This document shows, piece after piece, positions 53,864-64,000 of a DNA stretch of 64,000 bases. Location of the stretch: assembly GCA_027923505.1 (NCBI GenBank), contig BROI01000002.1:248001-312000 (forward strand), in the 5' to 3' direction. A program made the translations under genes and the position numbers. Below the pieces are notes generated by a model. That model saw nothing but the letters and a program-made list of their open reading frames with translations, was not told the origin of the DNA and did no database searches. The number at the start of each line of letters is the position of its first letter. Position 1 is the first letter of the stretch. The stretch is from Mayamaea pseudoterrestris. Its lineage: Eukaryota > Bacillariophyta > Bacillariophyceae > Sellaphorales > Sellaphoraceae.

Positions 53864-55351
53864 ATGGCGCGCGCATCCACAAAATCCTTCACTTTTGACG
53901 CAACGACGCTCGACATTTTGCAGTCGCCAGTACATACTGCAAACATGCGTTCCAGTCGACTCTTGACACTCGTCCTGGCTGCTGCATGTGCGAGGCAGCG
54001 AGTCGATGGATTTTCGATGCCGTCGTTTTCATCTCGATCCTTGACGACGACAAAACATCCAACCATTGCATCGGATAGTACTTTTTCGAAAACATTTTTG
54101 AAGCATCCACTACCTCATTACTCTCGTACCAGAGAACAAGCATGTCGTTCGAGCACATTGTTACAAAACGCGGCTCTGTCGCTCATGGATCCCGTCGTAC
54201 TCAAGGCCGGCATGGGCGCCACCGCCAAGCTCCTGAGTTCCGTGGCACTCGGAGGCTTCGCCGCCACCAAGGGCGTCTTGGACGCATCGGCGGTCACGGC
54301 CCTGTCGCGGTTAACGTATAGTGTCTTTCAACCGGCCTTTTTACTGGCGAGTGTGAGCACCACCTTTGTCAATGCCAGCAAAAATGCTGCTGGTGGTGCA
54401 ACTGCAGTCAATGGATTGCCTGGAAGCCTATTGGCGCTCATGCCACTCGTGGCTGCATTACAAATTGCGCTGGGAGCCATTGGTGGCAAGTTGATTTGCA
54501 AGGTTGCAAAGATTGATCCGTCCGAGCAGGCGCAAGTCAAGCTATGCACAACGTTTGGTAACTCGGGGCCACTGCCGTTGATCTTTAGTGAGGCGCTCTT
54601 TCGCAACGCTGGCTTGTTTCGCGACGTCTCGGCCTGTATTTCGTTTTACCTCTTGTGTTGGAGTCCACTGTTTTGGAGCGCCGGACGCATGATTCTTGGA
54701 ACTTATGACAGTGATGCGACGTCGGCTACAGTGAACGGACAACAGGCGAGCTTCTTGTCCAAGTTTAAGAATGAACTCGCCAAATTTCTCAGTCCGCCCG
54801 TAATCGGATCCATTTTGGGAGTCGTAATTGGAACAGTTCCATGCATACGCTCAGCCTTTTTCGGAGGCTTTGCGACGCCGCTATTTGGAGCGATTGCGTC
54901 GCTAGGAACTGCCTACTTGCCAGCCGCGCTATTGGTCTTGGCAGGGAGTTTGGTGGGAACAAAAAAGACGGAACCTACTGTAGCTGTGGTCGATGGAGCC
55001 TCCACTCCAACACGCACAGCTCCATCCGTCAAGTCCATGCTTGCCATTTTCGTTTCGCGCTTTTTTGTCGCGCCGACGCTGAGCTACGCCGCCTTGACCG
55101 TCATGTCGCGCCTCGGGTGGCTGGGTGTGGCAGGCACGCGGGCGCGGGCCGTCGTGTCGTTTTGCATTCTGGCGGAAGGCTGCATGCCGCCGGCGCAAAA
55201 CTCGGTCATTATGCTGCAGCTGGCAGGGTTGAAGGAGCAAGCGACGAGCATGGCCAAGCTACTAACCATTATATATGCATTGGCAGTAGTGCCAGTGACA
55301 ATCTTGCTGAGTTTTTGCTTGTCGACGAGTGGCATTTTGGCGTTTCAATAA
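53864..55351 (+). CDS. PIN-like (auxin efflux carrier/PILS family) membrane transporter, possibly plastid-targeted
   Basis: 495 residues, single exon. The Mem_trans (PIN/PILS) fold is shown by ~10 hydrophobic helices and the family marks FGNSGPLPLIFSEALFR and ILAEGCMPPAQNSVIMLQLA. The N-terminus up to ~100 is not part of the fold: from the second ATG (53945) it reads as a signal peptide (MRSSRLLTLVLAAACARQ) followed by VDG|FSMPSF, close to the stramenopile plastid pre-sequence motif with Phe after the cut. That suggests import into a four-membrane plastid, perhaps its outer membranes. Substrate (auxin-like or organic acid) is unknown. Start at 53864 or 53945; the second fits the signal peptide better. 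Confidence 0.85.
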   Translation: MARASTKSFTFDATTLDILQSPVHTANMRSSRLLTLVLAAACARQRVDGFSMPSFSSRSLTTTKHPTIASDSTFSKTFLKHPLPHYSRTREQACRSSTLLQNAALSLMDPVVLKAGMGATAKLLSSVALGGFAATKGVLDASAVTALSRLTYSVFQPAFLLASVSTTFVNASKNAAGGATAVNGLPGSLLALMPLVAALQIALGAIGGKLICKVAKIDPSEQAQVKLCTTFGNSGPLPLIFSEALFRNAGLFRDVSACISFYLLCWSPLFWSAGRMILGTYDSDATSATVNGQQASFLSKFKNELAKFLSPPVIGSILGVVIGTVPCIRSAFFGGFATPLFGAIASLGTAYLPAALLVLAGSLVGTKKTEPTVAVVDGASTPTRTAPSVKSMLAIFVSRFFVAPTLSYAALTVMSRLGWLGVAGTRARAVVSFCILAEGCMPPAQNSVIMLQLAGLKEQATSMAKLLTIIYALAVVPVTILLSFCLSTSGILAFQ

Positions 55352-55410
55352 TAAAATAGAATGTAACGTTTAATGTAAATTATTGTTGTTTCTATAACTA
55401 CGAGTAAAGT

Positions 55411-58400
55411 TTAATCGCTATCCGAATCAGACTCCTCCGGTGCAGCTGGCTCCATGTCCTTTCGCTTTGCCCGAGGCTTGCTTTCCTCGACAGCTAAAGA
55501 CGCAGGCGAGATTCCGAGTCCTTGATCAAAGACTTTGTAGTCGACAACAATATCTCGCGTGTAATGCGTCATGGAACGAAGCAAATCCATCACGTTGACA
55601 GTCACAAGGGTATCATTCTTCCAATCCGAAAGGATCACTGGCCGTGCAAACTCCGAGGCCGCTGCCGCAAATGCATGAGGCGCCATGCGAGGACGCCGCC
55701 ACAGAATTGACAAGACTTCCGGACACAAGTCATTGTAAAAGACGAGCAAGTATGTACCCAAGTGCGCTCGCAGGGCACTCACAACTTGATCAACTGGATT
55801 AAACTCTAGCAACAGATTGTCGTTGCTGCGATTCTCAAGATTCCGATACGCCTTTCGTTGGAGACCTTTTGGACCTTTGACGCGAAGCTTCATGCTTCGC
55901 GTAAACCCGCTGGAGAGTAAACCATCCTTTTCAACTTCCACGTCAATATGGCTTCCAGTCGACGACGACACCGGGTCAATGCAAAAGTCTGCGTCAACTC
56001 GAAGAAGAGCACTGTAAGAACGAAAGGATGAAGTAGTCTCTTGAAAGGCTGCACACCAGCTGTTGGCTTCAAACTTGGTCAACGCGTTATGCAAAAAGTC
56101 GTAAGTCCGCCGAGCCAATGCAGTGGCGCGTAGTAATACCACCAACTCGGGCGCCGATCGGGTAAAGATAGGAAGCGCATCAGGGCGGCTGTTCAAGTCA
56201 GCCGCCTCGTCGACCGACGTATACGTCGGAGCGACAATGTACATTGGGGGTCCGTGCTTCCAGTCTGACCCTCGAACCTTTTCAAATTGATGCTGAATCT
56301 CGCTGGTGGCATCTTCGTCGAACTGGCCTTGCGGATCGACTATCATTGCTTGTTTCACCCAGTCAAAATCGCTTAGTAAATCAAGAAATCGCATAAAACC
56401 GGCCGTGACAGAGCCAGGAACTCCGTGGGGAAATGTCTTATCCGTATAAACATGAACAACGAGTAATTCAAGCGCCTCGAATGGTAAATGACCACTTAGC
56501 ATGTGGCTCGACACCCATCGTTTGGCAAGGCGACTGACAGCGCTCGACGAGGGGTGGCTCGTATAGACGGCATGCACCATGGAGTGATGCGTTGCCGCAA
56601 CAACATGGCGTTTAGTCAGTAGCTGAAGCAGCGACGCTGCTTCTGGACTGGGTTGTGACAAACTGCGCAACAGCTTGAGTTCAGGGTCCGCCCGCACGCG
56701 AATACGGAACACGAATCCCATGTAGCCGATGTCGGCGTAGCTTGTTGTAACCATCATCGGGCCGTCAAACCCTTTACCGGTACCGGTAAGCTTTAACTTC
56801 TCGATACCATCCACGAGGCTAACAAGCATTGCAGTTTTTGCAGCTCCAATCGCTTTTATATCGGTCGGCCATTTTGACGACGCTCCAAACCGAATTTGTA
56901 CGTCAATAGGATTAGAAACGATTGCGCCCGACAAGCGCTCGACCTTGGGTGCCAAAGAAGCGCCCAGATCAGGATGCGGCGTTGCCGGAAACAGTTCGGC
57001 GTAGCGAAGTGCAGGCGAAACTGGCTCGACTGCATCCACAGGTAATGGAACCCCAAGACGAGAAATCATGTCGTTTGAACCTTCGACTCGGATGGTCGGA
57101 GCGCTGTTGGTCCGTAAGAAACTTACAAGCGAATCAAACGCTTTGAGTAGCAATCGATGTGCTGACAGTTGGTTCAAATGCTGCGAATCATTCCCAGGCT
57201 TTTGTTGCAAAACGCCATCAATTGCCGACATCATGTTTCGCAAAGAAAATTGTAAATTTGACTTTTGTGCGCTTTCGTTTGATATAAAATGTTGTTTCAA
57301 AATATGGCGCATTATTCTCTCAATAATTCCACCTTGCTGCTTGTCGTCGTTATGGAAGCGAATATACGACGACTCTGATGTGTTCTCGTCGTCTTCGACC
57401 GTCGAATCCCACACCACGGCATGAACAATCGCGCCATCCTTAAACCGACGAAGTTGTGCCCGTTTCTTGCCCCAAAGCTGGAGAAATTTTGTGGTCGCTT
57501 GTACGTCGTCAGCTGGCGGTCCGCGATCAACAATTCGGTAACAAGTATCCGAATTTACAATTACTCCAATCACAATCTCGGCGCTACCATTTGGACAAGT
57601 TTCTTTTCTGCCAGCATGCTTCCCCATCTTACTTTCATCGCTCCTGTTTACCTCAAAGACAGGTAAATCGTCACTATCACGCACTGCATCTACCTGGTTC
57701 TTGACCAAACCATTGCCAGTCGAAAAAATGCGAATGGCATGCACACGGTCACCAAGCGCGCGAGTCAACACCTGCACCATCCCCCGCGCAATTGTTTCGT
57801 AGTGACCCAAGTCGGCTCGGTCGTGTCCCCACAACTCCGAAGCAAAGCTTATTTCCTTCAGTGGCAATCTCATGTAAACGTCATATCTAGACCAAAAACG
57901 TGCACGTCGCATGAACAGCGTATCAAATGCCATGCGCTCGTGTAGCCGATCCAAAGCTAACTGTGACTGTTGTTGCAAGTCGCGCATAAACGACGGCGAG
58001 ATCCGACCTAAGAAATTGTAACGCATGGTGGAATCAAGCAAGACCGGACCAAGCAAGTACATGGTCTCCCAAAGTTCAAGTAGCGTCGACGGGTCGTGAT
58101 CCGTCAGCGGCGACTCCTTGACTTGCTGAGCATAGGACTGGGCCATTTTGCATGTCGCTACCGTCTGATTCTCCGTTTTGTTTGGTCGTGGAACAACCAA
58201 GACGGTTCGTTTGACCGAGACAGTTGCTGCCTCACCCTGATAAGCTTCACTCGGCGCAACACGAATGAGGTTCGCCGACGCTTGCCGCTGCTCCAAATCC
58301 GTCAGTGTGGCTCCACTATGTTCGCCCAGCCAGTCAGTCGAAACCAACAGCTTCCAAAGCGCTGCCAAGACTTGCGTCGGTCCCATGCGTGCGTTGACCC

Positions 58401-59571
58401 GCTTGGTCCGAAACAAGTAAACAAGCAGTGCCAGCAATTGTTCAGAGTCGAATCCATCGTGCGCTCGGAACATCCCTCGCTGCAGACACCATGTTTTTGC
58501 CAAAAGAAAGGATGCTTGTAATACAGCCTGTATCTCGTCTATATCATCAATATCATGCTCATTAATATTCATTGGCCCAAAGAATGCATCCTCCATTAAC
58601 ACATGATTGTACATTTGACTGCTCGTAATGGCACCATTCGTCTCCCCAGTCGCCAAGTTGCATCGGTTCGGCAATAGACGCAAGGGCGGAATCCAATCCA
58701 AACTGTCCAAGCCAAAGCCAAACTCGAGCTGGACGCGAAATTTGAGCGTCTTGGTGCGAGGAAGAGTTGCCGTTTCGTCAACGTTACCTTGCACAGATGA
58801 TTGCTGCTTTCCCTTCTTCTGCTTCCTTTGCTTCTTGCTACTCTTCGTTGGCGCTTCAACTTGTGATTGCTGCGTCGGAGGAACCAAAAGCAGCTGAACT
58901 CGTCGAACGTCTCCCGTGACATAGTGCCAGTAAACCTGGCCAATCGACGTGAAATGTTTCTTTTGCAGTTGCAACGCCACGGCCCACACGATGCGGTTTC
59001 GTTTCTACAATAATAGAGTTGAAATTGCGTGAGGTAATTAGTTCATTGTGAATGCATGTGTAAATTGTCCATTCCATATTTACAGCTGCATACGTACATC
59101 AAAGTATCGATTCCGCAAGTAATCCTTTGGTTCCAAGATTGATTTCGAACACTTGACGTGCAGAGTAAATGTAGGAAGAACATTGGCATTGCCTTGCAGG
59201 GTCGATAAGCCAATGAACGGATGACTTGGTTGCGAAACTTGCAAATTGTCGACACTGACTGCCGTTGCTGCCGACTTGCGATCCGACAGTTTCGTCGAAA
59301 AGGGCGATGCTGGTAGATCCTGCATTTCATTGCTCTGGATCGTCATGCTACTCACTACTTCACCAACATGATCCATATATGCCTGCGCTACCTTGACCCA
59401 GCTCGCATCCTGCTTGATTCTGCATTCTTCGACTAGTTGCTCGGCTTGGATGCGCAGTAGATTGGATCGATGCAAGTCAATCACGGACGACGCTTGGTTG
59501 ACGTCAATTTCTTCCAGAAAATTGGCGTCGGCTGCAACACCTCCATGATGATTGTTGTTATGTGGAGGCAT
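55411..59571 (-). CDS. UTP22: Nrap/Utp22 (NOL6) U3 snoRNP protein
   Basis: Exons (complement) 59098-59571 and 55411-59004 (93-base intron, phase 0) give 1355 residues, somewhat longer than yeast Utp22. A subunit of the small-subunit processome, acting in the nucleolus on pre-18S rRNA. The junction joins EPKDYLRNRYFD to KRNRIVWAVALQLQ, the family's N-terminal block. Further marks are LVYLFRTKRVNARMGPTQVL, FDTLFMRRARFWSRYDVYMR, HGPPMYIVAPTYT and ALRAHLGTYLLVFYNDLCPE near the C-terminus. A Lys-rich stretch (SKKQRKQKKGKQQS) near 210 and an acidic/basic tail (KPRAKRKDMEP...ESDSDSD) fit a nucleolar protein. Confidence 0.92.
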
Positions 59572-60188
59572 GACTTATGATAGGCGAAACAGTTGTAGAG
59601 GACGAGTAACTACATACACATCTATGGCTCAACTCTCCCACGGAACAAAATCTCATGGCAACTTTTTTGGTGGTTGCGAGAGGAGTTGCAGTGCGACAAG
59701 TTTTCGCAAGCCGGGCGACCACAATTATCACACGCTACTGTTCATTTTTGTCTCCTCACTAGCTATGGGAAGAGTTAAAAGTGTCAAAGTATTCATGTTA
59801 TTGCATCGAATGCTTGCCCACAGTAAACAAGATGTGGGTTCGAATTTCGGAGAAGTTTCGTTCAACCATTCAGTGTTGCTCAACCTTGACGGTTGTGACC
59901 ACCAGCAGCTTGCCCCCTTGCAACTCTCACACTGCTTTCAGCAAGCCAGGTGCCGTAAGCTTTGACAGTTCCAAACCGGCAGAAGCACAACAGCTTTGCA
60001 TCCTGAGAATTTACTCGTGTGATAGCAGCTTAGTGAAGAAGCAGAGTGCATTAAGTAAATGGCTGGCAAGCTTGCTTCCAACCTAAAAAGCATACAAAGT
60101 AAGAGCGCCATGTCGCTTCAAACAGCGAGATACATAACCACAGCAATTTCATGTCATCATGACCGCGGCCGGCCGCTACTGTAAAGTA
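59572..60188. other. Intergenic, Nrap promoter side and PhyH 3' flank
   Basis: About 620 bases. Plus-strand frames here have no supported start and no family match. The stretch near 59826 (GTGGGTTCGAATTTC) resembles a tRNA B box, but no tRNA folds around it. Confidence 0.4.
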
Positions 60189-63089
60189 TCAGTCATCAGC
60201 GTCATCGTCATCTTCGTCAAAGTCATCATCTTCCTCATCTTCGAAATCATCCAGACGTACGATGGAATGTCCAAAAATGCGCGGAACAACTTCACCGTCT
60301 TCAAAGCGCACTCCATATGTGCCATCTTCGTTGACCTTTTCAATAATGCCAGGGTACAAGCCTGTATCATCGAATGGAGCCATGACATAGTCATCAAGTT
60401 CAAATATTTCTTCACTCAGATAAGCGACTCGTCGCATCGCCTTGGCTTCAAAACTCTTCTCTATAGTTGTGCTCATCTGAACATCGTACTTGTCGTGTGC
60501 ACGGACGGCAAGTACTCTGCATGCCTCAAAAAATGTTTCACCTTGCCGCCGACATTCAACATTATCCTCGTCCACTTCATAAGGAACAAGGACGCGAACG
60601 CAAGCTTGGCACAGTGATAATTCTTTCTCTCCGTCCCGGTAAACAACATCCCATGTCATGGTGTGAGCGTCGGCGCCGATTATTGTCGCTGCGTACCACT
60701 CAGTTTGCAGGGATGCGTACGCAGCCTCAACCTTTTCACCCACTTGGAAATTAGATTGTGGAGTAGAGGTGATTTTCGTTGTTGATAATTTATCCACCAA
60801 TGTATCTGCTCGTTTCGATAATTTGAGTGTTGGTGCGCCGCTGAGAAAGTTATGCATCTGCCTTATCGACTCAGAGCCTCGCAATCGTATCAACTTATTC
60901 AAAGGTTTCACAGACGGCATGGTTAAAACTCGATCCTGCAGATCGTGCAAATAGTATGGGATGAAACGCTGGTGCATTTGAGTTTCTCGTAGGTACCCAA
61001 ACTTTGTCTCCATGCGCAATGAGTCAAGCTGGTGTATAATCATGCGAAGATAAGGGTTTGCCATCTTCATCATCGCCTTGTGGCAGAATCGAAGCGCTAT
61101 AGCTTGCGTTGCGACTGCCCACTGGTTCTGCCGATTCTTCACTAGCATTCGACTGTTTTGGTGTCTTGACCACTCGACCAGTAGCGAACATTGCTCCGCT
61201 TGATCTTGAGATGCCAACGCGTCATATCCAGGCGTATAGTGCTGAATCAAGCTATACCATGCCTTGTTTCCGGGGTGCACGACGTCAAGAACTTCTGTGT
61301 AGGATGCCATGTATTCAGATTGCATGTCGTCTGCGATCAGAATATCGTTGTTGCTTGGAAGTGTTCCAGGTAGTTCAAGGGCGTAGTGCGGTGGAGATGG
61401 CGGCCACTGGAACAGCCGACCTGATCGCAAATTCTTGTCGTATGTTGACTTTTCAATTTTGTTAAACAAAAGTTCTCCAAAATAGTAAATTGCCAAGTGA
61501 TCTGTGACCAAGCGACTGAATAATGATAAAGTTTGGCGCAGTCTACGTGTCGAAAGGAAACTCACTATCAGCGCCAGCACCACATACGATGCGACGGTCG
61601 AAACATGGATCCATTCGAGTGCTTTTCGACATTTGTACAACGTCGAAGTATAAAAAGGAACCCATATGTCACGACTGTCATCCAAGGCATCGGGAACATT
61701 GCCATGCAGATGCTTTGGTACCCAGCTAAACTGGTTGTACTTGAGCATGTCGAGAAGCTCGTGGTAATGAAAGCCAACCTCGGAGTTGGAAATGCGCGCC
61801 GACGCAGTTGTCACGTAGTCCCATCCCCAATGTCTACCCCATGGTTTCCAGAAACCCATGGAACGGAGGAATCGCCAAGGCTTGCTCATGTGTTTCGATA
61901 CATTGACGAGATCGCGTAACGTGTGACCCCATTGCTGCCAGTGCAAACTATATGATCCGCCTTGCGCCAGCGATCTCGTCTCCAGCTGAAATTTTCCAAA
62001 CCTTGGCCGAGGCGCAAACGTGACAATGAACAAGACTCGAAGCGGTCCATTTGGATCGATATGAGCCTCCCCGCGATGCATCAATTGCTGATTGAGTAGC
62101 GCGCCACTTCCAAGCGCCCAGTGATCACTCGAGCCCGACACTTGAAAACCATGTTCCGGACAATAGTCAAACACACCATCCGCACACATGTGACTTCCAG
62201 GACATATTTCAGTCGCACCCATGGTTGATGTCACGTTTTGCAGCGGCACAAAGAGCGAGTAGGATGGCACAAAGGTGCGTGCCCACTTGGCGGCGTTTCC
62301 TTCGGGAACGACATCGGCGTGGTAGCGTTGCGCCTTGGCACCGTAGGCACTCGTAATGCCGGTGAATTCAATGACTGCTGGATTTGGTCCAACGATTTTT
62401 TCCAAACTGGCGACGAAAAAGTCGTTTGACAAGATTTCATGCAGTGCCTTTTGGATGCTTGGATCTTGGTCGACGCGCACGCCAAAGCTCCATCGATGCT
62501 CATTTTCAATGACGTAAATCATGTCTTGATTCTTTTCGTTTTGTTGTAGAATAAAGTCTCGAACCTCGCTTGCTGTTGCTTCCGAAAGCAAGTTTGGATA
62601 AATGGATGCTCCATGTTCCAGCATGTGATACATTGCATCACTGGGTGTCATGTTTTCGTAGTCGATTGTGAGTTGCGGAGTATCTGTTGCCGTCAAATCT
62701 TCGACAGTACAAGTTCGATGGAAATACGTCAATTCACGCGACTTTCGTTCCTCCGTCATGAGTTGAAGGTCCATTTGAGGAGCAAGGTAGTTAATGTAGT
62801 ATCGTTCCACGAGAAAGGTCGAGTAGTAGGCTGCGAATGTCAGCATGACAGGGCAATCGAGCAAGAGGAATTGCAGCAACATTGCTAAGATTGGCAAGAC
62901 TCTTCGTGGAAGCCAATGTAGAGTTGTTACGGAGAATGTCGTAGCTGCTTCGCCATCAGCTTCGCTAAGCGCCACGGCTGACGGCTTCGCATTGTATTCC
63001 TTGGCTTGAGTCGCTGCAATCACGCCGTCCTCCTGCTTTTCCTCTTGCTTTTTGAATCCATCTCTTGCTTTTGAGTTTGGTCGCGTCAT
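60189..63089 (-). CDS. Membrane phytanoyl-CoA dioxygenase-like protein with Tudor-like C-terminal repeats
   Basis: 966 residues, single exon. Two hydrophobic helices (~57-90) follow a polar N-terminus. A PhyH-type Fe(II)/2-oxoglutarate oxygenase lies at ~150-375: the HxD ligands are in RYHADVVPEG, the distal His in LMHRGEAHIDPNGPLRV with Arg for 2-oxoglutarate. A further hydrophobic helix is at ~505-525 (STVASYVVLALIVSFL). After ~230 residues of unknown type, two or three SH3/Tudor-like units follow: VGEKVEAAYASLQTEWYAAT, YVMAPFDDTGLYPGIIEKVN. The end is a long Glu/Asp run. Substrate unknown. The union of a membrane oxygenase with Tudor-like units is odd. Confidence 0.83.
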   Translation of the reverse strand: MTRPNSKARDGFKKQEEKQEDGVIAATQAKEYNAKPSAVALSEADGEAATTFSVTTLHWLPRRVLPILAMLLQFLLLDCPVMLTFAAYYSTFLVERYYINYLAPQMDLQLMTEERKSRELTYFHRTCTVEDLTATDTPQLTIDYENMTPSDAMYHMLEHGASIYPNLLSEATASEVRDFILQQNEKNQDMIYVIENEHRWSFGVRVDQDPSIQKALHEILSNDFFVASLEKIVGPNPAVIEFTGITSAYGAKAQRYHADVVPEGNAAKWARTFVPSYSLFVPLQNVTSTMGATEICPGSHMCADGVFDYCPEHGFQVSGSSDHWALGSGALLNQQLMHRGEAHIDPNGPLRVLFIVTFAPRPRFGKFQLETRSLAQGGSYSLHWQQWGHTLRDLVNVSKHMSKPWRFLRSMGFWKPWGRHWGWDYVTTASARISNSEVGFHYHELLDMLKYNQFSWVPKHLHGNVPDALDDSRDIWVPFYTSTLYKCRKALEWIHVSTVASYVVLALIVSFLSTRRLRQTLSLFSRLVTDHLAIYYFGELLFNKIEKSTYDKNLRSGRLFQWPPSPPHYALELPGTLPSNNDILIADDMQSEYMASYTEVLDVVHPGNKAWYSLIQHYTPGYDALASQDQAEQCSLLVEWSRHQNSRMLVKNRQNQWAVATQAIALRFCHKAMMKMANPYLRMIIHQLDSLRMETKFGYLRETQMHQRFIPYYLHDLQDRVLTMPSVKPLNKLIRLRGSESIRQMHNFLSGAPTLKLSKRADTLVDKLSTTKITSTPQSNFQVGEKVEAAYASLQTEWYAATIIGADAHTMTWDVVYRDGEKELSLCQACVRVLVPYEVDEDNVECRRQGETFFEACRVLAVRAHDKYDVQMSTTIEKSFEAKAMRRVAYLSEEIFELDDYVMAPFDDTGLYPGIIEKVNEDGTYGVRFEDGEVVPRIFGHSIVRLDDFEDEEDDDFDEDDDDADD

Positions 63090-63690
63090 TGGAATTTAAC
63101 AGCCAGGTTAAAGAGGACTAGTATGGCTGGAAATGCAAGGCCATTTCGCCAAGTTTTGCTTCGTCGCAAACGATCCAAATGTCGTACTGGTTATCAATGC
63201 AAGGCAACTTTCCCGCGACTACCGGTACTTGTATTTCTATGGAGCGCGCAGCCTTTTATTTCGTCTTATATATTGATGAGACGGCTGCGACGGCACACGA
63301 TGAATTGGACAATGATTAATTATATCATCAGATGAGCAAATGAGTTTTCACTTATTAGCGAGGGCAGGACGGAACGCGGAACGAACCTGCGCGCCGCTGC
63401 CCAAAACATCCGCGCATGCATTTATCAGCGCAAGAGATTTGAACTTGCTCGGCAGAGTTATATATAATCTGAATTGTTTTCTTCTTCTGATCGACTACCC
63501 ATTGGTCTGCCAGCGGAATCTATTTCATTTTTCCCGTGGTGAGTTTCAGCGTCCAAACGAACGGCAATGACGAATCATGGCCGAGCGGCAACTAGAGCCT
63601 GCTGGAATACGGGAACCATATCAATCAGCGTATGTTACAAATGTTATAATATAACAATATCTATTCTATGTAGGCATGCATAATTTACTG
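63090..63690. other. Intergenic, PhyH promoter side
   Basis: About 600 bases with only short frames. A TGGCCGAGCGGC stretch near 63579 is like the D-arm of a tRNA-Ser/Leu, but no matching T-arm or acceptor stem follows. Confidence 0.4.
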
Positions 63691-63999
63691 CTATTGCTCT
63701 ATCCTTGCTCGCGAGTGTGCTTCGGCGCCTTCGTCGTCAAAGGCTGAACTGTCGTCAACAATTGGATTATCATCAAGGTCAACCAGCTCAATGTGCACAC
63801 TCTCAGTGTCATAATGCCCCTTTAGTCGCGATCGTCGTTTACGCAAGCCTCCTTCCTTTCTCTTCTTATGCAAGGCAGTAACGTACTCTGGTCGAACGAC
63901 TTCCTCGCCAGCTAGCAAGGCCAACCCACCATGAAAGCTTCGATCCAAACCGACAATCTCTTCCATGGCTTCGCTTCGAAACCATCCCTTCCAATCAAG
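63691..63999 (-). CDS. C-terminal part of an unidentified gene, 5' part beyond window edge
   Basis: The minus-strand frame is open to the window edge. The ATG at 63966 has in-frame coding-like sequence before it (LDWKGWFRSEA), so it is probably internal. About 102 residues are visible: WKGWFRSEAMEEIVGLDRSF, a basic stretch KRKEGGLRKRRSRLK that could be a nuclear signal, then an acidic tail (DDNPIVDDSSAFDDEG). No family recognised. Confidence 0.55.
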   Translation of the reverse strand, partial: LDWKGWFRSEAMEEIVGLDRSFHGGLALLAGEEVVRPEYVTALHKKRKEGGLRKRRSRLKGHYDTESVHIELVDLDDNPIVDDSSAFDDEGAEAHSRARIEQ

Positions 64000-64000
64000 A

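Noticed and set aside
63570-63640. tRNA-Ser/Leu-like sequence (TGGCCGAGCGGC)
   Set aside because: No T-loop consensus or acceptor stem follows at the needed distance.

Overview
The window is nuclear DNA of a eukaryote, most likely a diatom or another photosynthetic stramenopile. It carries about 24 protein genes on both strands, many split by short introns (roughly 60-240 bases, donors often GTACGT, GTGCGT or GTAAGT). The stramenopile guess rests on a Ty1/copia element of the kind seen in diatoms, a PIN-like carrier whose N-terminus looks like a signal peptide followed by a plastid transit start (VDG|FSMPSF), HSF-type and ankyrin-type genes in diatom style, and LINE reverse-transcriptase fragments resembling those of diatoms. 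No search could be run, so species and family names rest on recognised motifs.

Layout. 0-6 kb: the end of a class 3 lipase, a Golgi-type sulfotransferase and a four-exon DnaJ-X protein. 6-13 kb: a gene-poor repeat island with an 11-residue coding-type minisatellite interrupted by a LINE fragment, three ~347-bp tandem copies, about ten decaying ~170-bp satellite units, a third ~178-bp repeat, and a second LINE fragment in inverted orientation. 13-24 kb: an SERBP1/Stm1-like RGG protein, a WW-cytochrome b5 protein, a tail-anchored flavodoxin, a heat shock factor with its DNA-binding domain at the C-terminal end, proteasome ATPase Rpt2, and an ankyrin/coiled-coil protein. 23.5-33 kb: a polytopic membrane protein, a cardiolipin-synthase-type enzyme, an unknown coiled-coil nuclear protein, and three paralogues of a basic protein with two winged-helix-like units.

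33-40.5 kb groups carbohydrate-related genes: a secreted GH16-like glucanase, a probably GPI-anchored protein with two periplasmic-type sugar-binding domains, and a membrane-anchored GH1-GH18 fusion. 40.5-49.4 kb: DRG1 GTPase, a second flavodoxin, a HAT-repeat protein, and the most unusual gene of the window. That gene is a four-exon cullin N-terminal region joined to PB1 and ZZ domains, with no cullin C-terminal (RING-binding) half. 49.4-53.7 kb is a young copia retrotransposon with identical LTRs. 53.8-64 kb: a PIN-like carrier, the ribosome-biogenesis protein Nrap/Utp22, a membrane PhyH-Tudor-like protein, and the 3' end of an unidentified gene.

The strongest candidates for something undescribed are the cullin-PB1-ZZ fusion (43.7-47.0 kb) and the GH16 / double sugar-binding / GH1-GH18 cluster (33.1-40.5 kb).
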